This document shows, in pieces, positions 9,436 to 16,852 of a DNA stretch of 64,000 bases. Position numbers and translations under genes: made by a program. The notes below the pieces were generated by a model. The model was not told the origin of the DNA and did not search any database. It saw only the letters and a list, made by a program, of their open reading frames with translations. Within the stretch, counting starts at the first letter, position 1. Each line of letters starts with the position of its first letter. Source of the stretch: Bacteroidetes bacterium 43-16 (GTDB lineage: Bacteria > Bacteroidota > Bacteroidia > Chitinophagales > Chitinophagaceae); NCBI GenBank assembly GCA_001897525.1, contig MKTB01000004.1:120010-184009 (forward strand), written 5' to 3'.

Positions 9436-9468
9436 AAACCTATAAGGTTTTTGAAACCTTATAGGTTT
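9436..9468. repeat. Perfect inverted repeat AAACCTATAAGGTTT, first copy
   Basis: Two 15-base arms separated by TTG are perfect reverse complements. Each arm is itself nearly palindromic, so the element can form one long or two short hairpins. It lies 45 bases after the efflux operon and may terminate it. A related copy follows at 9525. Confidence 0.7.
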
Positions 9469-9524
9469 TGGCATCCCTGAGCAAGATCGGGCAGGGAAAG
9501 ATCCCGGCAGTACATTAAATAATT

Positions 9525-9558
9525 AACTCTATAAGGCGCTTGAAACCTTATAGGGTTT
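9525..9558. repeat. Imperfect second copy of the CTATAAGG inverted repeat
   Basis: The sequence CTCTATAAGGCGC-TTG-AAACCTTATAGGG has the same core and the same TTG spacer as the element at 9436-9468, with several mismatches in the left arm. Confidence 0.6.
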
Positions 9559-9560
9559 CT

Positions 9561-9577
9561 TGTTCCTGCAAGGAACA
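9561..9577. repeat. Short perfect hairpin TGTTCCT-GCA-AGGAACA
   Basis: A 7-bp perfect stem with a 3-base loop, directly after the second CTATAAGG repeat. It could be an operator or part of a terminator. Confidence 0.4.
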
Positions 9578-9658
9578 TTCAGATCAGTTCAGCGGAACAA
9601 CAGTCTTCCGGCACACTCCCTTTGCTTTTTGGTATTGTTCCTTTTTTGAATTTAAGCT

Positions 9659-9666
9659 TACCTTTG
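9659..9666 (+). promoter_or_regulatory. Bacteroidota -7 box for queE
   Basis: TACCTTTG followed by TGCC, ending 10 bases before the queE ATG. The predicted leader is only a few bases long. Confidence 0.6.
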
Positions 9667-9676
9667 TGCCGTTTTT

Positions 9677-10297
9677 ATGGAAACAAAAGAATTGTACGCA
9701 ATTAAATATCCGGTCATGGAGCATTTCTACACCCTCCAGGGTGAAGGTGCCTATGCAGGACACGCTGCCTACTTCATCCGCCTGGGCGGCTGTGATGTAG
9801 GCTGTGTGTGGTGTGATGTAAAGGAAAGCTGGGATGCCGATGCGCATCCCCAAATGAGTGTAGCAGAGATCGTGGGCCTGGCGGCCACGCATCCGGGCCG
9901 TCTTGCGGTGATCACCGGGGGCGAACCTTCGATGTATGACCTTAGCGCACTGACACAGGGATTGAAAGATGCCGGTTTCAGAACGCATATTGAAACCTCT
10001 GCCTCTTCTCCCTTAACGGGAACCCTGGATTGGGTAACGCTCTCTCCTAAAAAATTTAAAGCCCCTTTACCCGGGAATATGTCCTGGGCCGACGAGTTAA
10101 AGATCGTGGTGTTCAACAAGTCTGACTTTAAATGGGCAGAAGAATATGCGGCGCTGGTGCCTCCCTCCTGCAAACTATACCTGCAGGCAGAATGGGACAA
10201 AAAGGAACAGATCACTCCTATGATCCTGGAATACATCATGGCGCATCCGCAGTGGCAATTATCATTACAAACCCATAAATATTTAAACATTCCTTAG
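9677..10297 (+). CDS. queE: 7-carboxy-7-deazaguanine synthase (QueE)
   Basis: Radical SAM enzyme that contracts carboxy-tetrahydropterin to 7-carboxy-7-deazaguanine in queuosine synthesis. The substrate motif FYTLQGEGAYAG precedes the cluster-binding cysteines C39, C43 and C46 (CxxxCxxC in GGCDVGCVWCDVKESW). The SAM-binding ITGGEP motif is intact. At 206 residues it has the usual short QueE length. uppP starts only 5 bases after the stop codon, so the two are likely co-transcribed. No other queuosine genes are in the window. Confidence 0.95.
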   Translation: METKELYAIKYPVMEHFYTLQGEGAYAGHAAYFIRLGGCDVGCVWCDVKESWDADAHPQMSVAEIVGLAATHPGRLAVITGGEPSMYDLSALTQGLKDAGFRTHIETSASSPLTGTLDWVTLSPKKFKAPLPGNMSWADELKIVVFNKSDFKWAEEYAALVPPSCKLYLQAEWDKKEQITPMILEYIMAHPQWQLSLQTHKYLNIP

Positions 10298-10301
10298 TAA
10301 A

Positions 10302-11096
10302 ATGACTTTAGTTCAAGCAATTATATTGGCCATCATCGAAGGCCTGACCGAGTTTTTGCCGGTATCTTCTACCGGGCATATGATCATTGGCAGTGCATTG
10401 ATGGGCCTGGAACCCAGTCCTTTTGTCAAGTTATTCCTGATCGTTATCCAGTTAGGCACCATCCTTTCGGTACTGGTCTTATATTATAAAAGATTTTTCC
10501 AATCAGTCAGTTTTTATATCAAACTGGTGGTAGCGGCTATCCCGGCCTCTATACTGGGGGTTTTGTTCAACGACTATATTGATGCGGCCCTGGAAAGTCC
10601 GCTGGTAGTTGCCATTACATTGGTTCTGGGAGGTATCTTACTATTGTTCGTGGATAAATGGTTCAACAAACCTAAAGTAGATCAGATCGAGCAGGTAAAT
10701 TACAAACAGTCCTTTATGATCGGGGTGTATCAATGCCTGGCCTTGATTCCCGGCATGTCGCGCTCTGCAAGTACTATTGTAGGGGGTATGACCCAGGGGC
10801 TTACCCGGAAGCTGGCCGCAGAGTTTTCTTTCTTCCTGGCGATCCCGATGATGTTCGGTGCTTCTCTCATCAAATTACTGAAGTTCTTTAAAGATGGCAA
10901 TACGTTTACTGGCGAAGAGATCCAGCTTTTGGTAGTGGGTAATGTGGTAGGATTTATTGTTGCTATCCTGGCCATCAAATTCTTCATCGGTGTATTGACG
11001 AAATATGGTTTTAAAGCCTTCGGATGGTATAGAATCGTGGTGGGTGTAATTATTATTGCAGTACTGGCGAGTGGCCATCAACTGAATATTATCTAA
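10302..11096 (+). CDS. uppP: Undecaprenyl-diphosphatase (UppP/BacA)
   Basis: Inner-membrane phosphatase that recycles undecaprenyl diphosphate for peptidoglycan and surface polymer synthesis, and confers bacitracin resistance when abundant. The two signature motifs are present: EGLTEFLPVSSTGHMII near the N-terminus and PGMSRSASTIVGGMTQGL near residue 150. Multiple transmembrane segments are visible in 264 residues, the normal length. It follows queE by 5 bases and is followed by a strong hairpin. Confidence 0.97.
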   Translation: MTLVQAIILAIIEGLTEFLPVSSTGHMIIGSALMGLEPSPFVKLFLIVIQLGTILSVLVLYYKRFFQSVSFYIKLVVAAIPASILGVLFNDYIDAALESPLVVAITLVLGGILLLFVDKWFNKPKVDQIEQVNYKQSFMIGVYQCLALIPGMSRSASTIVGGMTQGLTRKLAAEFSFFLAIPMMFGASLIKLLKFFKDGNTFTGEEIQLLVVGNVVGFIVAILAIKFFIGVLTKYGFKAFGWYRIVVGVIIIAVLASGHQLNII

Positions 11097-11110
11097 AAAA
11101 GTACTTCATC

Positions 11111-11144
11111 TTTAAGCTTTGGTATGCTTTTACCAAAGCTTAAA
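11111..11144. terminator. Bidirectional terminator hairpin between uppP and the small membrane protein gene
   Basis: Perfect 14-bp inverted repeat TTTAAGCTTTGGTA / TACCAAAGCTTAAA with a 6-base loop. It follows uppP on the plus strand and overlaps the last codons and stop of the small minus-strand gene. Confidence 0.75.
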
Positions 11145-11306
11145 GCCATAATACCCGGCTACAAATACAACGATCCAGAGCAGGCCTTTGATGAGAAAAA
11201 ACCAGAAGCCGGCTATACCGAAACGTTTTAGCCATTTCTTAAATCCTTTCCCTTTTTGCGGTTCTTCTACTGGTTTTATTTCATTTTGAAGCTGATCCTG
11301 GTTCAT
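11130..11306 (-). CDS. Small single-pass membrane protein, unknown function
   Basis: A 58-residue frame from the ATG at 11306 to the TAA at 11130. It starts MNQDQLQNEIKPVEEP, has a lysine-rich stretch (KGKGFKKWLKRF), and then one hydrophobic helix (GFWFFLIKGLLWIVVFVAGYYG), ending in KLW. The positive-inside pattern predicts a cytosolic N-terminus and a single transmembrane segment. The stop codon lies within the terminator stem. It is upstream of, and on the same strand as, the FtsE-like gene's far end, about 100 bases away. I do not recognise a named family. Confidence 0.65.
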   Translation of the reverse strand: MNQDQLQNEIKPVEEPQKGKGFKKWLKRFGIAGFWFFLIKGLLWIVVFVAGYYGFKLW

Positions 11307-11409
11307 ATGCTTTAAAGCCTTTTTGGAATTTACAAAAATATGACAATTAAGCAGCTTCGTATTTCCATTAAGGGTTAATAAAGTTTAAAATCGGGAACAA
11401 AGGGAGCTC

Positions 11410-12090
11410 TTAGAGCATCTGGTGTTCGTGAACCGTATTGGATTCCACGCGCACAATGCGGTTAGGATATTTCTGTAAGATGCTGTAATCGTGGGTAGCC
11501 ATCAAAACAGAAGCCTGGGTCTCTGCCGAGATGGTCAGCAGCAGTTCCATAATTACCTCAGTGGTCTCGGGGTCAAGGTTACCCGTTGGCTCATCCGCCA
11601 GTATCAATTCAGGATTATTGAGCAATGCCCTGGCGATATCTACACGTTGCTGCTCACCGCCACTCATTTCGTAGGTTTTCTTATAGCTTTTTGCCGGCAG
11701 ATGCACCATGTCCAGCACTTCCTCGATACGGGCTTTACGCTTGTTCTTATCGTCCCAGCCTGTGGCCCTTAGTACGAAGTCCAGGTTATCGTACACATTA
11801 CGGTCCGTGAGTAATTTGAAATCCTGGAATACAATACCCATCTTCCTTCTCAGGAAAGGGATCTTTTTCAGGTTCATTTGTCGCAGGTCAAAGCCGGCAA
11901 CCATGCCCTCACCTTCTTTAAGCGGCAACTCTCCGTATAAGGTCTTTAATAAACTGGATTTACCTGAGCCTGTTTTACCAATCAGGTAGACAAATTCACC
12001 CTTTTCAATTTTGAGGTTGACATCGTGCAACACAGGGGTCTTTGCTTGGTAAATATTGGCATTTTCTAAACTCAGAATTGTCTCAGGCAT
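11410..12090 (-). CDS. ftsE: FtsE-like ABC transporter ATP-binding protein
   Basis: Cytosolic ABC ATPase of 226 residues, the FtsE size. Walker A is GKTGSGKSS, the signature is MSGGEQQRVDIARAL, Walker B is PELILADEPTGNLDP, and the switch histidine is in MATHD. The segment LKTLYGELPLKEGEG is typical of Bacteroidota FtsE, which works with FtsX in cell division and cell-wall hydrolase control. No ftsX is in the window, so the name rests on similarity only. It has its own promoter box 38 bases upstream. Confidence 0.82.
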   Translation of the reverse strand: MPETILSLENANIYQAKTPVLHDVNLKIEKGEFVYLIGKTGSGKSSLLKTLYGELPLKEGEGMVAGFDLRQMNLKKIPFLRRKMGIVFQDFKLLTDRNVYDNLDFVLRATGWDDKNKRKARIEEVLDMVHLPAKSYKKTYEMSGGEQQRVDIARALLNNPELILADEPTGNLDPETTEVIMELLLTISAETQASVLMATHDYSILQKYPNRIVRVESNTVHEHQML

Positions 12091-12128
12091 TATGAATGAT
12101 TTTAAATTTTTTTATCTGCTTCTGCTTA

Positions 12129-12136
12129 CAAAAGTA
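12129..12136 (-). promoter_or_regulatory. Bacteroidota -7 box for ftsE-like gene
   Basis: TACTTTTG on the minus strand fits TAnnTTTG and lies 38 bases upstream of the ATG at 12090. Confidence 0.5.
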
Positions 12137-12152
12137 TGATTTTACGCTTAGT

Positions 12153-12851
12153 TTATGTTGCTTCCTGCTGATGAAAATTACCTTTTCGTTCTTCCTCTAT
12201 GCGCCCGTCTTTCATCACAAAAATCCGGTGTGCCATCTCTGCCAGGGCTTCATTATGGGTCACGATCACCAAAGTAATGCCATAGCGGTTAACGAGGTCC
12301 AGGAAGATCTGGTTGATCTCTGATGCAGTATGTGTATCTAAATTGCCCGTAGGTTCATCTGCAAAGATGATCTCCGGCTTTTGTATAATGGCCCTGGCTA
12401 TAGCCACGCGCTGCTGCTCTCCGCCGGATAATGCCGCAGGCTTGTGGTCCATGCGCTGCCCCAGCCCTACTGTTTGTAATACTTTTGCCGCCTCTTCTTC
12501 TGCTTTCTTCTTGTCCATACCACCGATCCACAAGGGCATAGCGGCATTTTCCAAAGCCGTAAATTCCGGCAGCAGGTGATGGGACTGGAAGACGAAACCG
12601 ATGTGCTTGTTCCGGAATGCGGCCTGGCGGCCGGCGCTTAGCTGTTCTATAGATTGCCCGTTGATGCTCAGGCTGCCTTTATCGGCTTTATCCAGGCTGC
12701 CCAGCAGGTGCAGGAGCGTGCTCTTCCCGGCACCGGAAGGGCCTACAATAGCGACAAATGATCCTTTTTCAATGTCTATAGAAACACCTCTTAACACCTT
12801 AAGCGCACCGTAAGCTTTCTCTAAATCTTTTGCTTGCAACAGCGTATTCAT
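12153..12851 (-). CDS. lolD: LolD/MacB-type ABC transporter ATP-binding protein
   Basis: ABC ATPase of 232 residues. Walker A is GPSGAGKST, then the HLLGSLDKADKGSL segment typical of LolD/MacB, the signature LSGGEQQRVAIARAI, Walker B IIFADEPTGNLD, and the switch histidine in VTHNE. LolD releases lipoproteins from the inner membrane with LolCE. MacB/FtsE-like ATPases are close relatives and the permease is not adjacent, so the exact role is open. It ends 62 bases before the ftsE-like gene, which has its own promoter. Confidence 0.8.
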   Translation of the reverse strand: MNTLLQAKDLEKAYGALKVLRGVSIDIEKGSFVAIVGPSGAGKSTLLHLLGSLDKADKGSLSINGQSIEQLSAGRQAAFRNKHIGFVFQSHHLLPEFTALENAAMPLWIGGMDKKKAEEEAAKVLQTVGLGQRMDHKPAALSGGEQQRVAIARAIIQKPEIIFADEPTGNLDTHTASEINQIFLDLVNRYGITLVIVTHNEALAEMAHRIFVMKDGRIEEERKGNFHQQEAT

Positions 12852-13024
12852 CCGGAATTCTTTTTCATTTACTCATGAAAGCTTCAAAGAAGCCTATCGT
12901 GTAAATTTAGGAAATTTTTCCGGTAAGTATTCTGCCCCGAAGGAGTGAATATGGACCGTAGATAATAATAATTAAATAACATTTAAACTTTTTTAAAAAT
13001 GGACTTTTTTTACAAACTATATCT

Positions 13025-13032
13025 TACATTTG
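13025..13032 (+). promoter_or_regulatory. Bacteroidota -7 box for the DUF2795 gene
   Basis: TACATTTG followed by CGG matches TAnnTTTG. It lies 33 bases upstream of the ATG at 13066 and excludes the earlier TTG start at 13030, which lies inside the box. Confidence 0.65.
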
Positions 13033-13065
13033 CGGAAATACAAATTAAAACAAAATTATCATAAT

Positions 13066-13287
13066 ATGTTTTGGACTTTAGAACTTGCTTCGCATTTAGA
13101 AGATGCCCCATGGCCAGCAACAAAAGATGAATTGATTGATTATGCTATCCGTTCTGGAGCGCCCCTGGAAGTTGTAGAAAACCTGCAGGAACTGGAAGAT
13201 GAAGGAGAAATGTATGAAGGTGTAGAGGACATCTGGCCTGATTACCCGACCCAGGATGATTTCTTCTTTAATGAGGAAGAGTATTAA
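13066..13287 (+). CDS. DUF2795 domain-containing small protein
   Basis: A 73-residue acidic protein of the DUF2795 family, starting MFWTLELASHLEDAPWPATK and carrying the family pattern of a helix followed by DELIDYAIRSGAP and LQELEDEGE. The C-terminus is strongly acidic. The function of the family is not established. It is monocistronic, framed by a promoter box and a perfect 14-bp terminator. Confidence 0.85.
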   Translation: MFWTLELASHLEDAPWPATKDELIDYAIRSGAPLEVVENLQELEDEGEMYEGVEDIWPDYPTQDDFFFNEEEY

Positions 13288-13311
13288 TCATAGCATCGGA
13301 TCATATTAATT

Positions 13312-13343
13312 AAAATGGCGAACATTTGCATGTTCGCCATTTT
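13312..13343. terminator. Bidirectional terminator after DUF2795
   Basis: Perfect 14-bp inverted repeat AAAATGGCGAACAT / ATGTTCGCCATTTT with loop TTGC. It separates two convergent genes, and the T-runs at both ends allow it to serve both. Confidence 0.85.
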
Positions 13344-13348
13344 GCCGT

Positions 13349-14500
13349 TTAATTGAAAAATTTCTTTTTCTCGGTGCCGTACTTTCTCAGCATTGCGCTG
13401 GCTCGGTAACGGTCATCATGATACTTGTTGTACAAGGCATCCATACCCGCCAAAACGTAGTCTGCGCCTAATTCATCACACCAGGCCAGTAAGCCTTTAG
13501 GGTAGTTAACACCTTTGGTCATCGCCAGGTCCAGGTCAGCAGCAGTGGCTATATTCAGGTATAAAGCTTCTACCGCCTCGTTGATCAGCAGGAACAGGAT
13601 GCGCTCTACGATTTCTTTTTGTTTATTTTCTTCCAGGCCGGATGTTAATACCGGGCCTTCATTTTCGTAATTGTAAAAACCTTTCCCCGACTTCCTGCCC
13701 AGCCAGCCTGCTTCCAGCAAACGCTTCTGGGAGAAGGACGGACGGTAGCGCGGATCGTAAAAGAAAGATTGGAAAACGGTTTCGGTCACCACATAGTTCA
13801 CATCATGACCGATATAATCGGTGAGGGTGAAGGGACCCATCTTAAAGCCGCCATAACTGGTCAGGGCTACATCTATATCTTCTTTTGTGGCCAGGCCTTC
13901 TTCCATCATTTTAATAGCTTCTCCATAGAAAGGACGGGCCACACGGTTCACGATAAAGCCTGGTGTATCTTTCGTCAGTACAGGTGCTTTTTTCCATTGC
14001 AGCATTAAATCCCTGATCTCCCCAGCCAGGCCTTCACGGGTCTGGATCGCAGGAATGATCTCTACCAGGGCCATCAATGGTGCCGGGTTAAAGAAGTGAA
14101 TACCGATCACTCTTTCTGATTTTTGCACAGATGCTGCTATAGATGCAATGGAAAGGGAGGAGGTATTAGAGGCGAGGATACAGTTATCCTCTACGATACT
14201 TTCCAGTTCTGCAAATACTTTTTTCTTGATCTCCAGGTTTTCAATGATGGCCTCGATCACCAGTCCGCAATCCTTTAAACCGGACAGCTCATCGGTATAA
14301 CGGTACTGCTGAAAAACGGCCTGTGCATCGGCCAGTTTCCCTTTTTCCTGCAGTTTGTTGAGGTTCATTAATGTACCGGCTTTCGCTTTTTCCAGGGCTG
14401 CAGCATTGTTATCATACACAATTACCTGGTGCCCGGATGTAGCGGCCACCTGTGCAATACCATTGCCCATAGCCCCACTACCTACTATTCCTATAATCAT
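13349..14500 (-). CDS. 3-hydroxyacyl-CoA (3-hydroxybutyryl-CoA) dehydrogenase
   Basis: NAD-dependent dehydrogenase of beta-oxidation-type pathways. The Rossmann motif GSGAMGNGIAQ is at the N-terminus, the conserved SNTSSLSI and GIHFFNPAPLM motifs follow, and the domain 2 signature DTPGFIVNRVARPFYGEA is intact. A second C-terminal domain copy follows (EAVEALYLNIATAADLDLAM), so the protein is longer (about 383 residues) than single-copy enzymes of about 285. It resembles PaaH-type enzymes. The start is uncertain: ATG at 14500 gives MIIGIVGSGAMG, ATG at 14512 adds four residues, and TTG at 14524 is less likely. The gene stands alone. Confidence 0.9.
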   Translation of the reverse strand: MIIGIVGSGAMGNGIAQVAATSGHQVIVYDNNAAALEKAKAGTLMNLNKLQEKGKLADAQAVFQQYRYTDELSGLKDCGLVIEAIIENLEIKKKVFAELESIVEDNCILASNTSSLSIASIAASVQKSERVIGIHFFNPAPLMALVEIIPAIQTREGLAGEIRDLMLQWKKAPVLTKDTPGFIVNRVARPFYGEAIKMMEEGLATKEDIDVALTSYGGFKMGPFTLTDYIGHDVNYVVTETVFQSFFYDPRYRPSFSQKRLLEAGWLGRKSGKGFYNYENEGPVLTSGLEENKQKEIVERILFLLINEAVEALYLNIATAADLDLAMTKGVNYPKGLLAWCDELGADYVLAGMDALYNKYHDDRYRASAMLRKYGTEKKKFFN

Positions 14501-14608
14501 TTTATTAATCATATTATTATTCAATACTCATTGGAGACAGCAGCTATCATGACCGGGAACAACAACAAAGTGTCGTGTTTCAGTACTGCTGCACTAAAAA
14601 CAGCCTGG

Positions 14609-15145
14609 CTAAAATTTGTTTTTCCACATCATGCTTTCTACCGGGCGAATGGTACGCTCGGTATATTTGGCATTTTCTTTTTTGTTGTACAGGTTTTCGA
14701 CCTGTCCTTCCACCGGGAAATAGATCAATTGCCCGATCGGCATACCGGCATAGATCCTTACCGGGTGCACGCAGGAGATCTCCAGTGTCCAGGTATTACA
14801 GAAGCCTACATCACCTTTCCCGGCCGTTGCATGGATATCAATACCCAGGCGGCCTGTAGAGGATTTGCCTTCCAGGAAGGGCACGTGCTTATGGGTTTCT
14901 GTATATTCCTCGGTAACACCCAGGTACAGTATGCCCGGCTGTAATACATAGCCTTCTTCCGGGATATCGAAATGGGAAATAGTATTATGTACCTTGGCAT
15001 CTAAAACAGGGGCATCGTACACGGCCAGGTGCTTGCCTAAATGCACATCATAAGAGTTGCTGCCCAAATATTTCCTGTCGAAAGGTTCGATAACGATCGT
15101 TCCGTCCTTAATTTCCTCCAGGATACTCAAATCCGATAAGATCAT
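14609..15145 (-). CDS. dcd: dCTP deaminase
   Basis: Converts dCTP to dUTP, feeding dUMP supply for thymidylate synthase. 178 residues. The conserved motifs are present: LGSNSYDVHLG, EGKSSTGRLGI, HATAGKGDVGFCN, and the catalytic glutamate in TWTLEIS. The gene follows directly after the stop of the preceding conserved gene, so the two are probably one transcript. Bifunctional dCTP deaminase/dUTPase forms exist and cannot be excluded from sequence. Confidence 0.93.
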   Translation of the reverse strand: MILSDLSILEEIKDGTIVIEPFDRKYLGSNSYDVHLGKHLAVYDAPVLDAKVHNTISHFDIPEEGYVLQPGILYLGVTEEYTETHKHVPFLEGKSSTGRLGIDIHATAGKGDVGFCNTWTLEISCVHPVRIYAGMPIGQLIYFPVEGQVENLYNKKENAKYTERTIRPVESMMWKNKF

Positions 15146-15673
15146 TTATGAGGGTGTATTTGTAGTATTAAAATTCAGTTTATCCGCCATCCATGACTGG
15201 GAAAGGGGTTGCAGCCATTGTGCTTCCATTTCCTTTTTGGTACCCACCAGGTTGTTGAACAACAAGGTATCTGCATGGATATAACCTTTGTCCAGGGCAT
15301 ATTGTACCTGGTTCACCGGTAATACCTCTGCTTTATCTTTCACCAGGAAGGTGATGGATAAGCGGTCAAAGAGGTTACAGTCGTACTGCCGCTCTATGCT
15401 TTTAATGATGCGCACCATACTGTCGGTACTGCATCCGCTGATGGCCTCATAACTTTCATCTGCCATCATCACCACAAAACGGTTATACAAAAGTTTACCC
15501 CAGCCTTTTGCCGGTTTGCCATGCACCTGCCACTGCTCGGTAAATTGAGTAATTTGTTCATCAATTTCACGGGCCTGCTCATCGGTAAAAGGACGTGTAC
15601 TTTGATAGATCCATACCCTGGACCTATCGTCAAAATCAGCCGGTAATAATGCTGCTACAGCTATCTCATTCAT
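15146..15673 (-). CDS. Conserved Bacteroidota protein of unknown function
   Basis: A 175-residue cytosolic protein. Homologues are common in Bacteroidota and are sometimes mislabelled as ABC transporter ATPase, but there is no Walker A motif here. Visible motifs include VWIYQSTRPFTDEQ, HGKPAKGWGKLLYNRFVVMMAD and SGCSTDSMVR. It ends one base before dcd begins and is preceded by a TATCTTTG box only 4 bases before its ATG, which suggests a leaderless transcript. No function can be given. Confidence 0.85.
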   Translation of the reverse strand: MNEIAVAALLPADFDDRSRVWIYQSTRPFTDEQAREIDEQITQFTEQWQVHGKPAKGWGKLLYNRFVVMMADESYEAISGCSTDSMVRIIKSIERQYDCNLFDRLSITFLVKDKAEVLPVNQVQYALDKGYIHADTLLFNNLVGTKKEMEAQWLQPLSQSWMADKLNFNTTNTPS

Positions 15674-15677
15674 CTGG

Positions 15678-15685
15678 CAAAGATA
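15678..15685 (-). promoter_or_regulatory. Bacteroidota -7 box 4 bases from a start codon (possible leaderless mRNA)
   Basis: TATCTTTG on the minus strand fits TAnnTTTG exactly, and its G is only 4 bases from the ATG at 15673. Confidence 0.55.
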
Positions 15686-15701
15686 TATTTTTGATTGGTA
15701 A

Positions 15702-16262
15702 CTATTTATTAAATGTGTTCATGGTCTGGGCCATACCCTGTGTGGCAAAGCTCTCAATGATATCAATCGATTTCAGGATCTTTTCTTTGATCACCGGGAA
15801 CTCCTGGTTGGTCCATTTACCCAGTACAAAGTCGACCTGTCTTCCTTTAGGGAAATTGTTCCCGATACCGAAGCGCAGGCGCGGATATTGATTGGTACCT
15901 AAAGTCGCCTGGATATCGCGCAGACCGTTATGCCCGGCATCACTGCCACCTGGGCGCAGGCGTAAGGCCTCGATGGGCAATGCCAGGTCATCCACGATTA
16001 CCAGCACGTGATCAATCGTAATTTTTTCCTTGTCCATCCAGTATTTCAGGGCCTTTCCGCTCAGGTTCATATAAGTGGTCGGTTTGATCACAATAAACTG
16101 TTTGCCTTTCCACCTGATAGTAGCTACAAAAGCCAGCCTGTCCTGCTGAAAGGTACCGCCATGTTTAATCACGAAAGAGTCTGCCACATCAAAACCTATA
16201 TTATGACGGGTAGCATCATATTCAGCCCCGATGTTGCCTAATCCTACAATTAAATATTTCAT
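15702..16262 (-). CDS. pth: Peptidyl-tRNA hydrolase
   Basis: Releases tRNA from stalled peptidyl-tRNA. From the ATG at 16262 the protein starts MKYLIVGLGNIGAEYDATRH, with the catalytic histidine in TRHNIGFDVAD, the conserved asparagine in KPTTYMNLSGKA, and the DDLALP and GGSDAGHNGLRDI motifs. It is about 186 residues, the standard size. A possible earlier start at 16286 adds eight residues without similarity, and the promoter box at 16267-16274 lies inside that extension, so 16262 is preferred. Confidence 0.96.
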   Translation of the reverse strand: MKYLIVGLGNIGAEYDATRHNIGFDVADSFVIKHGGTFQQDRLAFVATIRWKGKQFIVIKPTTYMNLSGKALKYWMDKEKITIDHVLVIVDDLALPIEALRLRPGGSDAGHNGLRDIQATLGTNQYPRLRFGIGNNFPKGRQVDFVLGKWTNQEFPVIKEKILKSIDIIESFATQGMAQTMNTFNK

Positions 16263-16266
16263 CTTG

Positions 16267-16274
16267 CAAAAGTA
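16267..16274 (-). promoter_or_regulatory. Bacteroidota -7 box 4 bases from the pth start (possible leaderless mRNA)
   Basis: TACTTTTG on the minus strand, with its final G 4 bases from the ATG at 16262, the same spacing as at 15678-15685. Confidence 0.55.
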
Positions 16275-16344
16275 ATATTTGCTCATGAATTATAAATGAT
16301 TTGTGAAGCAGTCAAATATTATTAAAACAATTGAGATATTTAAA

Positions 16345-16352
16345 TACTTTTG
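16345..16352 (+). promoter_or_regulatory. Bacteroidota -7 box for the TonB-C protein gene
   Basis: TACTTTTG fits TAnnTTTG and ends 14 bases before the ATG at 16367. It argues against the in-frame start at 16331, which lies upstream of it. Confidence 0.5.
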
Positions 16353-16366
16353 AAAAAAATCTGTTC

Positions 16367-16846
16367 ATGAAAAAGACATTCCTCCTGTCGCTTACCCTTT
16401 TCTGCTATGGGGCAGCTGCTGCCCAGGAAGACAAGCAGGAAAAAGTAATTCCTGTAACACAGACAGGAATAGCTGATGTGAGTGCCATAGCTCCCGGCAC
16501 TGCAAAGGAAGTAGCTGCCCCTCCGGATCAGATCTATACTTATGTGGAGCAACTGCCCTCATTTCCCGGAGGCACAGAAAAGCTGCATGCTTTTATAGAA
16601 AAGCATAAGCGATACCCGAAAGATGCTGTAGCCAAAGGCATTGAAGGAAAAGTGTACCTTGCCTTTACCGTAAAAAAAGACGGCCGTATAGAAAATATTG
16701 AAGTAAAAAGAGGCTTATCGGCCAGCCTGGATGCAGAAGCAGTAAGGTTGATAAAAGCAATGCCCCCGTGGATACCGGCCCGCCAAAATGGCAAGGAGGT
16801 CAACTGCATGTTTACAATCCCGGTAAGTTTTTATTTTTTAAAATAA
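16367..16846 (+). CDS. Exported TonB C-terminal domain protein
   Basis: A 159-residue protein starting MKKTFLLSLTLFCYGAAAAQ, a Sec signal peptide, followed by a short linker and a TonB C-terminal domain (LPSFPGGTEKLHAFIEKHKRYPKDAVAKGIEGKVYLAFTV is spread over residues about 65-105, then PPWIPARQNGKEV). The domain normally contacts outer membrane receptors. Here there is no inner-membrane anchor other than the signal, so it may be a free periplasmic protein and not an energy transducer. The next gene begins 6 bases after the stop and carries the same domain at its end, so the pair is probably co-expressed. Confidence 0.85.
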   Translation: MKKTFLLSLTLFCYGAAAAQEDKQEKVIPVTQTGIADVSAIAPGTAKEVAAPPDQIYTYVEQLPSFPGGTEKLHAFIEKHKRYPKDAVAKGIEGKVYLAFTVKKDGRIENIEVKRGLSASLDAEAVRLIKAMPPWIPARQNGKEVNCMFTIPVSFYFLK

Positions 16847-16852
16847 CATCAC

